Origin: Candidatus Omnitrophota bacterium
Lineage (GTDB): Bacteria > Omnitrophota > Gorgyraeia > Zapsychrales > Zapsychraceae
NCBI GenBank assembly: GCA_029568545.1
Contig: JAKQAH010000035.1
Coordinates: 1 to 41,798, forward strand
Direction of reading: 5' to 3'
Length of the DNA stretch: 41,798 nucleotides
Shown in pieces: positions 6,712 through 14,342 of this stretch (position 1 is the first letter of the stretch; every line of letters starts with the position of its first letter). The notes below the pieces were generated by a model. That model saw nothing but the letters and a program-made list of their open reading frames with translations, was not told where the DNA came from and made no database searches. The position numbers were made by a program, and so were the translations under genes.

Positions 6712-6997
6712 CACTGTGATCGCAAATAAAGAAATCGCCCGCGCGCTCCAGAAACGAAAGAATGTTCTGAAAACAACTGTCCACATGGCGCTGGTCCGCA
6801 TTGATCATGGCGAACCCAAGGGTTGCCGTCTGCCACTTTTCCTGCCCGTCCAGCTCGGCGACCGAAACATTGAACTCCCGACGGATTCTGTCTTTCAGGC
6901 TTTTTAGAACAAAGCGCTTTTCTTTGAGCGACTGCGCCTGCGGGATGTGGATCGCAACGGAAAGAACGCCCAGATGTTGCGTGTATTCTTGGATCAT
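6698..6997 (-). CDS. DUF503 family protein (YlxP-like)
   Basis: A 99-residue protein of the DUF503/YlxP family, found in many bacteria next to ribosome-maturation genes and suspected to act in ribosome or RNA biology; no activity is established. Family features are the opening hydrophobic strand (HLGVLSVAIHIPQAQSLKEKRFVLKSLKDRIRREFNVSVAEL) and the following WQTATLGFAMINADQRHVDSCFQNILSFLE. Length is typical. Its usual neighbours (infB, rbfA, truB) are not adjacent here; it sits between dnaX and tex. Confidence 0.88.
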   Translation of the reverse strand: MIQEYTQHLGVLSVAIHIPQAQSLKEKRFVLKSLKDRIRREFNVSVAELDGQEKWQTATLGFAMINADQRHVDSCFQNILSFLERAGDFFICDHSVEFY

Positions 6998-7130
6998 GGA
7001 AAAAGATTTGTTAAATGAATCCCCATCCGCCTCTTATAGACAGCAAGGGCATGGCTCGCGGGGCTCTTCGATCCCGTAGGTATGTATTTTATCAACATAT
7101 GCCCCAAAGAGGAAGGAATTAAAAAATATT

Positions 7131-9266
7131 TTAATCTTTTTTGCGCATCGTTAACGCGATCCGCCGGCGCTTGGGGTCGATCTCCAAGACCCTGACATTG
7201 ACTTTTTGATGCACTTTGACGACCTCATGCGGATCCTTGATGTACCGGTCGGAAAGCTGGCTGATATGTACAAGCCCGTCTTGATGAACGCCGACGTCCA
7301 CAAAAGCCCCGAACGCCGTCACATTGGTGACCACGCCAGGCAGCGCCATGCCGACGCTGAGATCCTCCATCGTCATGACCCCTTCTTTAAAGCTAAAGAT
7401 CTGAAACGGCGGGCGCGGGTCCCGTCCCGGCTTGGCAAGTTCGTCTTGGATATCGATCAACGTCGGCAGGCCGACGTGTTCCGTCACATATTTTTTCAGG
7501 TCGATCTGCTTGCGCAATTGCTCCTTGGCCATCAGCTCTTCGACCGAACATCCGAGATCTTTGAGCATGCGATGAATAATCGGATACGATTCCGGATGCA
7601 CGGCGCTCGCATCCAAGGGGTTCTTCCCGTCGCGAATCCTAAGGAATCCGGCCGCTTGTTCAAAGGCTTTCGGGCCGAGCCCCGGAACCTCGCGGATCTG
7701 TTCGCGCGAAACAAACGGCCCCTTGCCATTGCGGAAATCAATGATGGCCTGGGCCCGCGCGGGCCCCAGCCCGGACACATAGGTCAGCAATTGCTTGCTC
7801 GCCGTGTTCACCTCGACGCCGACCTGATTGACGCAGCTGATGACAACATCATCCAGGCTCCGCTTCAAAAGATTCTGGTCAACATCATGCTGGTATTGGC
7901 CGACGCCGATCGATTTGGGATCGATCTTAACGAGTTCCGCTAGGGGATCCATGAGCCGCCGGCCGATCGAAACAGACCCGCGGACCGTCACATCGTGATC
8001 AGGGAACTCTTCCCGGGCAACATCAGAAGCCGAATAAATGGACGCCCCGCTCTCATTGACAACCACGGCCTGAATCTCTTTCGGCAGGCCGATGCTGCGG
8101 ATAAATTGGTCCGTTTCCCGGCTGGCCGTACCGTTGCCGATCGCAATGACCTTGATCGAGAATTTCTTGCAAAGACTTTTAATCGTCTGCGCCGCATCTT
8201 CCCTCGCTCCCTCCGACTGGGCAAGATAGATCGTGTCGTTGGCAACAAGCTTTCCCTGGCTGTCCAGGCAAACCACCTTGCATCCCGTCCGCAGACCCGG
8301 ATCGATCGCTAAGACATTCGTCTGCCCCAGCGGCGGCGCCATGAGCAGCTCGCGCAAATTACTGTTAAAAACTCTAATCGCTTCCTGGTCCGCCCTTTTC
8401 TTGAGTTCCAGACGGATCTCGGTTTCCAGCGACAAAGATAAAAGCCTTTTGTAGCTGTCATGAACGGCCACCCCAACTTGCTGAGAGTCCGCATTCTTTG
8501 ATTTGACAAACGCCGATTCCAAGATCGCGATCGCGTCGTCTTCCGGCGGCAAAATCCGCACAATGAGGAACTCTTCTTTCTCGCCACGGCGCACCGCCAG
8601 GATCCGATGCGACGGCGCGCTGCGCGCCAGCTCCTCCCATTGGAAATAATCCTTGAATTTGATGCCTTCCTCTTCCTTGCCGCGGATAACGCGGGATGTG
8701 ATCACCGCTTTGTCATAGAACAATTTGCGCAACTGGGCCCGGGCATTCGCGTCCTCATTGATCCATTCGGCGATAATGTCGCGCGCGCCGGCCAATGCCT
8801 CGTCGGTCGATTCGACCTTTTTCTCGGCATTGACGAACTGGACCGCTTCCCTCTCGGGATCGATGCCGGTCTGGTCAAAGATCATTTTGGCCAGCGGCTC
8901 CAGCCCTTTTTCTTTGGCGACCGTCGCTTTAGTGCGTCGCTTAGGTTTAAAGGGAAGATAGATATCCTCGAGGACCGCCATGGTCTGGGCGGCCAGGATC
9001 TTTTCTTTCAATTCATCGGTGAGCTTGCCTTGTTCCTGAATGGAGCTAAGGACCGTCGCGCGGCGCTTGTCTAATTCCCGCAGCTGCCCCACGCGGTCGC
9101 GGATGTTGGTGATGGCGACTTCGTCGAGATTGCCCGTGACCTCCTTGCGGTAGCGGGCGATGAACGGAACGGTCGAGCCGTCGTCGAGCAAACGGATCGT
9201 GTCCGCAACCTGTTCGGCATGCAGCTTTAATTCTTGGGCAATCTTGGCATCGTAATTCCTATCCAT
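7131..9266 (-). CDS. tex: Transcription accessory protein Tex
   Basis: A 711-residue cytoplasmic nucleic-acid-binding protein of the Tex/Spt6 family, normal length. The N-terminal helical region carries STVPFIARYRKEVTGNLDE. The YqgF-like fold is at LAIDPGLRTGCKVVCLD (~325). Helix-hairpin-helix motifs (YVSGLGPARAQAIIDFR; REVPGLGPKAFEQAAGFLRI) lie at ~495-560. The C-terminal S1 RNA-binding domain is at GMALPGVVTNVTAFGAFVDVGVHQDGLVHISQLS (~635-710). It is a single-gene unit: a TATAAT sits only eight bases before the ATG, and there is no ribosome binding site. Confidence 0.97.
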   Translation of the reverse strand: MDRNYDAKIAQELKLHAEQVADTIRLLDDGSTVPFIARYRKEVTGNLDEVAITNIRDRVGQLRELDKRRATVLSSIQEQGKLTDELKEKILAAQTMAVLEDIYLPFKPKRRTKATVAKEKGLEPLAKMIFDQTGIDPEREAVQFVNAEKKVESTDEALAGARDIIAEWINEDANARAQLRKLFYDKAVITSRVIRGKEEEGIKFKDYFQWEELARSAPSHRILAVRRGEKEEFLIVRILPPEDDAIAILESAFVKSKNADSQQVGVAVHDSYKRLLSLSLETEIRLELKKRADQEAIRVFNSNLRELLMAPPLGQTNVLAIDPGLRTGCKVVCLDSQGKLVANDTIYLAQSEGAREDAAQTIKSLCKKFSIKVIAIGNGTASRETDQFIRSIGLPKEIQAVVVNESGASIYSASDVAREEFPDHDVTVRGSVSIGRRLMDPLAELVKIDPKSIGVGQYQHDVDQNLLKRSLDDVVISCVNQVGVEVNTASKQLLTYVSGLGPARAQAIIDFRNGKGPFVSREQIREVPGLGPKAFEQAAGFLRIRDGKNPLDASAVHPESYPIIHRMLKDLGCSVEELMAKEQLRKQIDLKKYVTEHVGLPTLIDIQDELAKPGRDPRPPFQIFSFKEGVMTMEDLSVGMALPGVVTNVTAFGAFVDVGVHQDGLVHISQLSDRYIKDPHEVVKVHQKVNVRVLEIDPKRRRIALTMRKKD

Positions 9267-9274
9267 AGATTGCT

Positions 9275-9280
9275 ATTATA
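9275..9280 (-). promoter_or_regulatory. -10 element of tex, possibly giving leaderless mRNA
   Basis: TATAAT followed by AGCAATCT and the tex ATG. Transcription starting about seven bases downstream would begin at or next to the start codon. No convincing -35 is seen. Confidence 0.45.
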
Positions 9281-9312
9281 ACGAGAAACCCATTTTCCGC
9301 ACCTGTTTTTAG

Positions 9313-9348
9313 ACAAAAAAAGGAACCGTCCTCAGGGACTGTTCCTTT
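9313..9348 (-). terminator. Terminator of the pseudopilin operon
   Basis: On the minus strand AAAGGAACAGTCC-CTGA-GGACGGTTCCTTT with a T run lies 28 bases after the PilX-like gene. The flanking A and T runs could make it work in both directions. Confidence 0.85.
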
Positions 9349-9375
9349 CACGCATTACCCATTCAAAAAAAGTTC

Positions 9376-10923
9376 TTACGGATTATCGATTTTTTGCCAG
9401 GAAACAACTTTGATCAAGTTCACGGGATCGCCGCCGATCATCCCGGGAGGAAGATTTTTAGCAGCCTTCGGGACCTGATAAATACTCGGAACTTGGTCCG
9501 TAATATTGAAATGATTGGCAACAATGGTTCCCATCAGGTCAGTTTGTTTGGCCGTACGCACTTCTCCTTCGGCATAAAACAGGCCCATCACATCCCGTTG
9601 AGCGCTGTTTCCCACATTGATATTCTTCGGGGTCATAATTCCCAGTATATTGGTCGGAAAGGAGTTATTGCCGGCCGTATATAAATTAACATCTATGGTC
9701 GCATTCCCGGTCACCAGGATCGACCCTGTGCCTGTGTAATTAATAGTTCCTCCAGTCAGAGACAAATTGTTATTGCTCTGAACATAAATCATCCCCTTGA
9801 CGGTCATATTTCCCGCGCCGTCCATCGTGACACAATTCGTGGCACAATCCCCTAAGGTAAAACTTGATGCGGGAGTTACAGCCGCCAGCTCATTCGTTAA
9901 GACAAGCCCGTTGTCCGCGAAATATTCATAATAATCCTTACTGGGATCATCCGGATAGGGATCGCTCAAACTTGGGAATGTGACAGCATCGCCGAGATCA
10001 TAGGCATTGGAAAAACCGTTATCGGAATAAACGTTACCGGACCCTTGATTTCCGTTATATCCATCCGTGACAAAAACCCCATCGACCTTTTCTTTCGTGG
10101 TGTTGCCAACGACATTGGGTTCCCCCACTGATGAAGAACCGCTTAATCCCACAAGGCCTCTTTTAACGCGAAGTTCCGCATTTAAAGTCTCCACCCCCAG
10201 ATCAACACCAACATCTGTCGTCGGAAGCGCCGGCACCTTTGCTCTAAGCAGAGGGTCTAAACCAGTATAATTGTTGCGAACAAGCTCTGCCGTCCCTCCC
10301 AGATCGATGGCATTATCCCCCGGATCAAGGCCATCCCCCAGGATATGGACCGATCCGCTCACATTGACATTCCCGTTCACCCAGCCGCCGGAAGAGCCGG
10401 AACCTCCGAAAATCGCGTTATCCCACGGAGAGAGGCTGACAATACGGACATAAACACGAACAGTCTGTCTGATGCTGCCCACCATTCCTGTCGACCGGAT
10501 CCAGATATCGTCCGATCCCGAACTTTTCAGACTAATTGAATAAGAACCATCCCCAAGAACTGTCGATGGATAAGCATTATTAGCGGCATCTGACGCATCA
10601 GGGAAAGGAAAATACCCGTTCGCATCGGTATCGGTCGAATCATATGTCCATCCGTTAATCTCGTCGTCAGACCAGTCTTCATCGGCCGAAAAGTCCTTTT
10701 TAAGATTATAGATCATCCGTTCAACGCCGGCTTCGGCCAAATAAAATGCTTGCGTGATTTTCCGTTGGGACTCCGCCGCCCTCCCCTCATTGGAACTTGC
10801 AATCAAAAAGGCCGTTCCCAGAAGCAACAATACCGTGATCAATAAGTAGGTGGTCAACAGAACGCTGCCTTTTTCATTCGCTATTCTCAAAAGAAATGTT
10901 ATCTTGCGACCCATCGTCATCAT
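9376..10923 (-). CDS. PilX-like pilus assembly protein
   Basis: A 515-residue envelope protein. The N-terminus has a basic leader, then GSVLLTTYLLITVLLLLGTAFLIASSNEGRAAESQRKITQAFYLAEAGVERMIYNL. That hydrophobic helix followed by the AFYLAEAGVE motif marks the PilX N-terminal family of minor pilins and pilus-associated proteins. The long extracellular part is rich in Gly, Ser, Asn and Thr with repeating beta-type stretches (GNMTVKGMIYVQSNNNLSLTGGTINYTGTGSILVTGNATI), suggesting a beta-helix or adhesin-like fold. GAGG precedes the first ATG, directly after the PilW-like stop codon. It is the last gene of the operon before a strong terminator. The adhesin role is inference. Confidence 0.8.
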   Translation of the reverse strand: MMTMGRKITFLLRIANEKGSVLLTTYLLITVLLLLGTAFLIASSNEGRAAESQRKITQAFYLAEAGVERMIYNLKKDFSADEDWSDDEINGWTYDSTDTDANGYFPFPDASDAANNAYPSTVLGDGSYSISLKSSGSDDIWIRSTGMVGSIRQTVRVYVRIVSLSPWDNAIFGGSGSSGGWVNGNVNVSGSVHILGDGLDPGDNAIDLGGTAELVRNNYTGLDPLLRAKVPALPTTDVGVDLGVETLNAELRVKRGLVGLSGSSSVGEPNVVGNTTKEKVDGVFVTDGYNGNQGSGNVYSDNGFSNAYDLGDAVTFPSLSDPYPDDPSKDYYEYFADNGLVLTNELAAVTPASSFTLGDCATNCVTMDGAGNMTVKGMIYVQSNNNLSLTGGTINYTGTGSILVTGNATIDVNLYTAGNNSFPTNILGIMTPKNINVGNSAQRDVMGLFYAEGEVRTAKQTDLMGTIVANHFNITDQVPSIYQVPKAAKNLPPGMIGGDPVNLIKVVSWQKIDNP

Positions 10924-10924
10924 T

Positions 10925-11485
10925 TTAGTTCCTCATCTGGATCTCAAAGGTGAGATCTGCGGTGATCGAAGTCCCTTTTATCGTGTTTTTTTGAGCCTGA
11001 AGAGCGACTTCGATTATGTCAGGAGATCCCGGTTGTCGCGTAAAACCTAATGTCGTGATATTCTGGGCAATCACTTTTGTTGTCCCGCCTTCGATCCTTT
11101 GAAGCTGATCGCCATCCGTTCCGCCGAGCACAAACCGTGTCGTATTTGCGCTCCAGGTAATGACGTTCCCGGAAACGCCGCTGGGCAAATAAAAAGTGAT
11201 GGACGTATATGCCGTTCCATTCGCGCTTGTGGGCCCAACCGTTATGGCGCTCGGAGATGTCTCCCGCAGATCATCTTTCATCCAATCCATCGCCTTGCGC
11301 AGCTCCTGCTGCAATTCCACTTGAACGCTGTTGACCTGCCAGGAGGATTCTCCCACCAGCAGCACCGTGTTGATCGCCCCGGCAAGAACGGCAAAGATCA
11401 ATACGGTGACCAAAACTTCAATGAGCGTATAACCCCGATTATTTTTTCCGCTCACCCGTCGCTGATCGATCATTGTCATATGCAT
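10925..11485 (-). CDS. PilW-like prepilin
   Basis: A 186-residue class III prepilin. A basic leader ends at the PilD site G^YTLIEVLVTVLIFAVLAGAINTVLL, with the conserved Glu at +5. The mature part begins with the usual long amphipathic helix (SVQVELQQELRKAMDWMKDDLRETS), then a beta-rich globular domain (TTRFVLGGTDGDQLQRIEGGTTKVIAQNITTLGFTRQ) typical of PilW-like or GspJ-like minor pseudopilins. The gene lies between PilV-like and PilX-like genes, as in minor pilin operons. The choice between type IV pilus and type II secretion use cannot be made here. Confidence 0.85.
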   Translation of the reverse strand: MHMTMIDQRRVSGKNNRGYTLIEVLVTVLIFAVLAGAINTVLLVGESSWQVNSVQVELQQELRKAMDWMKDDLRETSPSAITVGPTSANGTAYTSITFYLPSGVSGNVITWSANTTRFVLGGTDGDQLQRIEGGTTKVIAQNITTLGFTRQPGSPDIIEVALQAQKNTIKGTSITADLTFEIQMRN

Positions 11486-11515
11486 AAAACCTTTGCGAAG
11501 TAATACTCCTGAATC

Positions 11516-11992
11516 TTATCGTTTTGCGATCAGACTGATAACGGTGGCGATCGAGAAAAGATCGCCCTCCGCATCTACCGTCTCCCCGGAACCGACTGCG
11601 CCGTCCAGATCAAAGTCCCCGCCTATGATCCGGCCGTATTTATCTTCCCAGCTGGCGACGATCTTGATCCGCAACAGATCAGCATCGCCTGCCGTAAACT
11701 CGTCAATATAAATAACGCCCATGCCGTTCGTCTGGCTCAACGCGAAGGTATGGCCCGGCGTGCCGCCTGAAGCATAATCCGTCGCGATGGAATCGTAATC
11801 GTAATTGCGGATCTCTTCCATTTTTCCCTGAAGCTCGCTCATAACCAGCGTTTTATTCTGAGACAGTTCGGAAAGCGCGGAACAGCGGATGAAGACCTGG
11901 ATCAACCCGACCAGCGTAAACCCCAATATCAGGACCGCCAACAGAAGTTCAACCAGCGTAAACCCCGCAAAATTCCAAGAATTTTTTTTCAT
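11516..11992 (-). CDS. PilV-like prepilin, first gene of the operon
   Basis: About 158 residues from MKKNSWNFAG. I chose this ATG, preceded by AAGG, over the upstream GTG of the ORF track because it gives a normal short prepilin leader. The cleavage site is AG^FTLVELLLAVLILGFTLVGLIQVFIRC with Glu at +5. The mature helix (ELSQNKTLVMSELQGKMEEIRNYDYDSIATDY) matches PilV/GspI-type minor pseudopilins. It is the gene nearest the riboswitch and its terminator, so the whole pilin operon should respond to that switch. Confidence 0.85.
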   Translation of the reverse strand: MKKNSWNFAGFTLVELLLAVLILGFTLVGLIQVFIRCSALSELSQNKTLVMSELQGKMEEIRNYDYDSIATDYASGGTPGHTFALSQTNGMGVIYIDEFTAGDADLLRIKIVASWEDKYGRIIGGDFDLDGAVGSGETVDAEGDLFSIATVISLIAKR

Positions 11993-12103
11993 ACGATTTG
12001 CCTTGTGAAGATACAGCACTGATTGAATAGTATTATACTCTATTCCAAACTCGCCATAAAAGAGAATATCAATTATTTTGCGCCCCTTCTTGCCAAAACG
12101 ATC

Positions 12104-12137
12104 ACAAAAAAACCCATCTCAACGAAAAAGATGGGTT
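12104..12137 (-). terminator. Terminator in the riboswitch expression platform
   Basis: On the minus strand AACCCATCT ... AGATGGGTT followed by seven or more T. It lies between the aptamer and the PilV-like gene with no gene of its own to end, so it is best read as the regulated attenuator of the pseudopilin operon. Confidence 0.85.
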
Positions 12138-12154
12138 CTGATCGGTCCCTGGCT

Positions 12155-12326
12155 TGATCCGGCAACTGGCTGCCCTGGCTTTCAGGGCCCTATAGCTTTG
12201 CCACGGCGCCGCTACATACTAATAGCGTTTGACTCCGCCGAGCCCGACGCAGTTCCCAAACGAAAGTTTTGGAACGAAGTCGGGGTCCTCACCTTGCGAT
12301 GAGTTTGCCTTTTTCGTTGATCAATC
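12155..12326 (-). ncRNA. Probable c-di-GMP-I (GEMM) riboswitch with an insertion
   Basis: Conserved GEMM-I pieces occur in order: GGCAAAC, a stem capped by a CGCAAG (GNRA) loop (CUCAU/GUGAG), GGAC, then GCAAAGCUAUAGGG ... CAGCCAGUUGCCGG. The ends can close with GAUC..AAC / GUU..GAUC. In the standard aptamer GGAC is followed directly by GCAAAGC; here 83 nt (12202-12284) intervene, folding into one long hairpin (CCCGAC..GTCGGG, with inner GTTCC/GGAAC) and a second stem (CGGCG/CGCCG). A terminator follows within 20 bases. GEMM switches in front of pilin genes are known in other bacteria, which fits this context. Ligand binding with the insertion is not proven. Confidence 0.65.
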
Positions 12327-12368
12327 TTGTCTATTAAAAGTGTAAAACACAAAAAGATAAATAGCAAA

Positions 12369-13217
12369 TCAGTTGGCGGGAACCAAAATTTGCTTGGGGA
12401 AACTTTCTGTTACGGCTCCGCTTCCGACGCTGGTTGGCCCCTGATCGTTCGGCGTTCCCCCGAGAGCTGACGGCACATTGCTGGCGGTAACCGCCCCATC
12501 CTTTCCGACAGGTTGGCCGTATTCATCATAATAAAATTCAGCGACCAGTTTCCCGTTTTGATCGTAGGATTTTCTAAACCCAACAGGGTCTTTGACCGTG
12601 AAATACCATTCATATTTCAGTTTTCCGTCACGGAAATAAACCTTGCCGATCCCCGCCTCCTTGGTCTCTGATCCCTGCCGGGCATCGGTATAATCCTCGG
12701 CCATCCGCACCGTTCCGTCATAATAATATTCCGTACTGGTCAAGATCTTGCCGGATTGATACTGCGCTTCCTGCTTTAAAACGCCATCGCTGTAAAATAC
12801 CTTGGCGGGACCTTCCCGCTTCTGGTTCCGGTAATATTCCACGCCGTACGTCTCGTTAGATTCGTTGATAAACTTCACTTTTCCATCGGGGATTTGCCCT
12901 TCCTGATCATACGTCACCCCTTGGGAAAACTTATTCTGAGCGATCTCCACCCCATCCTGATAAAACATGTTGATTTCATATTTTCGGTCGGGAGACAAGC
13001 GGGTCTTCCGGATGACTTCCTTGCCGGCAACGACTTTGGGCCGTTCTTTTTGCGGAGAAACCTGCGCAACTTTTTCGGCAACAGGAACCGGCGCCGATGT
13101 GATCTGTCTGGTCTGTTCCTGGAGCCAGCGGTTCGCCATAACGATGCCGATGACCATCACCGCGACGATCACAATCGCCAGAAGCCCGACATGATTTCTA
13201 GAAGTTGCATTGGCCAT
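12369..13217 (-). CDS. Membrane-anchored MORN-repeat protein
   Basis: A 282-residue protein with one N-terminal membrane helix (VGLLAIVIVAVMVIGIVMANRWL, ~10-32), a Pro/Gln-rich linker and then repeats of the MORN_2/YwqK type: GQIPDGKVKFINESNETYGVEYYRNQKREGPAKVFYSDGVLKQEAQYQSGKILTSTEYYYDGTVR and later GKVYFRDGKLKYEW, YDQNGKLVAEFYYDEYG. These form beta-hairpin repeats on the outer face of the membrane. Function is unknown; homologues are sometimes annotated as antitoxin-like on weak grounds. It lies upstream of the riboswitch on the same strand, with only a weak candidate promoter between. Confidence 0.75.
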   Translation of the reverse strand: MANATSRNHVGLLAIVIVAVMVIGIVMANRWLQEQTRQITSAPVPVAEKVAQVSPQKERPKVVAGKEVIRKTRLSPDRKYEINMFYQDGVEIAQNKFSQGVTYDQEGQIPDGKVKFINESNETYGVEYYRNQKREGPAKVFYSDGVLKQEAQYQSGKILTSTEYYYDGTVRMAEDYTDARQGSETKEAGIGKVYFRDGKLKYEWYFTVKDPVGFRKSYDQNGKLVAEFYYDEYGQPVGKDGAVTASNVPSALGGTPNDQGPTSVGSGAVTESFPKQILVPAN

Positions 13218-13297
13218 GGGTTTTTTATGAAATGCTTCAAACAGCCTTTCATAGAAAGTCTACCACCGAATCCTTTTTTTCAAAAGCAAATATGCAT

Positions 13298-13347
13298 AAA
13301 AAAGGCGCCCCGCTCACAAGAACATTCTTGCGCCGAGTCGCCTTTTT
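13298..13347. terminator. Bidirectional terminator downstream of tRNA-Ser
   Basis: AAAAAAGGCG pairs with CGCCTTTTT, with an inner CAAGAA/TTCTTG stem. Runs of A and T flank both arms, so it can end minus-strand transcription from tRNA-Ser and also act on the plus strand. Confidence 0.75.
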
Positions 13348-13429
13348 AAATGAGTACGGCATTTGGTTTTCTCTAAATCAAGGAAAACCAAATACCATTT
13401 AAACTCAGGCGCGTTCTATGAACGCGCCT
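13348..13429. repeat. Two further hairpins downstream of tRNA-Ser
   Basis: ATTTGGTTTTC (13361-13371) pairs with GAAAACCAAAT (13383-13393) and the pairing extends outward to TTTAAATG/CATTTAAA. A separate perfect hairpin AGGCGCGTTC-TAT-GAACGCGCCT lies at 13407-13429. No gene is present. Confidence 0.7.
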
Positions 13430-13440
13430 TCGTATCTAAA

Positions 13441-13527
13441 CGGAGAGGCCGGGATTCGAACCCGAGGTCCCGTTACCAGGACAACTGCTTAGCAGGCAGT
13501 TGCGTTCAGCCACTCCGCCACCTCTCC
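13441..13527 (-). tRNA. tRNA-Ser(GCU)
   Basis: 87 nt. Acceptor GGAGAGG/CCTCTCC, anticodon loop CTGCTAA (GCT), the long variable arm of class II tRNAs, T arm with GGTTCGAATCC, discriminator G. The CCA end is not encoded, unlike tRNA-Asn and tRNA-Arg in this window. Confidence 0.97.
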
Positions 13528-13715
13528 ACAATATAAAAAACTATCTATCAAGGATCAAGAAAAGAGAGGTGGCTGTTAGGCTTACCATAATTTTTATTCA
13601 GAAAAAGCCGTCGCCATCTCTACACCGCAAAGCAAATTAACCCAAGGATCCGAGAGAAAGAGAGGCGACTTTTAAGGTTACTATAAACGCCCTTCGAAAA
13701 ACCGGCGCCACCTCT
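13518..13715 (-). repeat. Two acceptor-echo hairpins in the tRNA-Ser leader
   Basis: The first ten acceptor/D-side bases of the tRNA reappear upstream in inverted form. Unit 1: GAGAGGTGGC (13564-13573) pairs with GCCATCTCT (13613-13621), with an inner GGCTT/AAGCC stem. Unit 2: GAGAGGCGAC (13660-13669) pairs loosely with GCCACCTCT (13707-13715), with an inner AGGTT/AAACC stem. The linkers share CAAGGATC...AAGAGAGG. GAGAGGTGGC of unit 1 is also the exact complement of the tRNA's own 5' sequence. Confidence 0.75.
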
Positions 13716-13752
13716 TCCCTGTTTGCGGAGCAAAATACAATGAGAACGCTCC

Positions 13753-13781
13753 TTTATACCAGACTTTTCAGGACGTGTAAA
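13753..13781 (-). promoter_or_regulatory. Sigma70 promoter of tRNA-Ser
   Basis: TTTACA (13781-13776), a 17-base spacer and TATAAA (13758-13753), placed before the two leader hairpins and just after the pgaD stop codon. Confidence 0.75.
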
Positions 13782-13812
13782 GACAGAAGTACATTTACAT
13801 CTGTGAAGGATG

Positions 13813-14331
13813 TTACGAGGGTTTGAAGTGCCCGTGGAAGCGGGCCGAGGATCTCTCCGCATCTCTGATATGCAATTGATGCTTATCGAGAAATTCTATG
13901 TCGATAGCTTTCATGTTCTGCAGCTGATGCGCGCTGCCGTCGGGTAGCTTAAAATACTCTTCCAGCCTTTTCTCAGAAACTCCCCGGACAAACTTTCTCC
14001 GGGTCTTTTTGCCAAAACGCACCTTGTTATAAAAACTCCATCCCCGGATCATGAACACAATAAAAATAATGACCGAGATATAAACGAATTTCAACTCCTG
14101 GAGGCCGATGAGACCGCCCAGGTCGACCATGTGGCGGAAAAACACGCGGAAGCTGACCAACCACAACAGGATGATCAAGAGCGGCCGGCAAAGAAAAATC
14201 CAGATCGCCCAGCCGAGGGTCGTTAAACTGAACTCGATACGCCGGCGGGTTACTTTCAAGGCTTCCGGCCTATTGATGATCAGGTCATCAAATTTCCGTC
14301 TTTTTCGTAACTCTTTTTCCCATTTTTCCAT
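13813..14331 (-). CDS. pgaD: PgaD-like subunit of poly-GlcNAc synthase
   Basis: About 172 residues from MEKWEKELRKRRKF, chosen because AGAGGA lies seven bases before this ATG; the longer ORF overlaps pgaC. There are two membrane helices (TTLGWAIWIFLCRPLLIILLWLVSF and FVYISVIIFIVFMIRGWSFYNKVRF), as in PgaD. The cytoplasmic tail continues GKKTRRKFVRGVSEKRLEEYFKLP. In E. coli PgaD pairs with PgaC, and both are needed to bind c-di-GMP and activate polymer synthesis. It follows pgaC by 11 bases and ends the operon. Sequence conservation is loose, but topology and position make the call firm. Confidence 0.82.
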   Translation of the reverse strand: MEKWEKELRKRRKFDDLIINRPEALKVTRRRIEFSLTTLGWAIWIFLCRPLLIILLWLVSFRVFFRHMVDLGGLIGLQELKFVYISVIIFIVFMIRGWSFYNKVRFGKKTRRKFVRGVSEKRLEEYFKLPDGSAHQLQNMKAIDIEFLDKHQLHIRDAERSSARFHGHFKPS

Positions 14332-14342
14332 TTTACATTCCT

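Noticed and set aside
7206-7943. 245-residue plus-strand ORF opposite tex
   Set aside because: Antisense shadow of tex; no domain pattern.
13620-13862. 80-residue ORF upstream of tRNA-Ser
   Set aside because: It spans the tRNA promoter and the echo hairpins and has no ribosome binding site or recognisable sequence.
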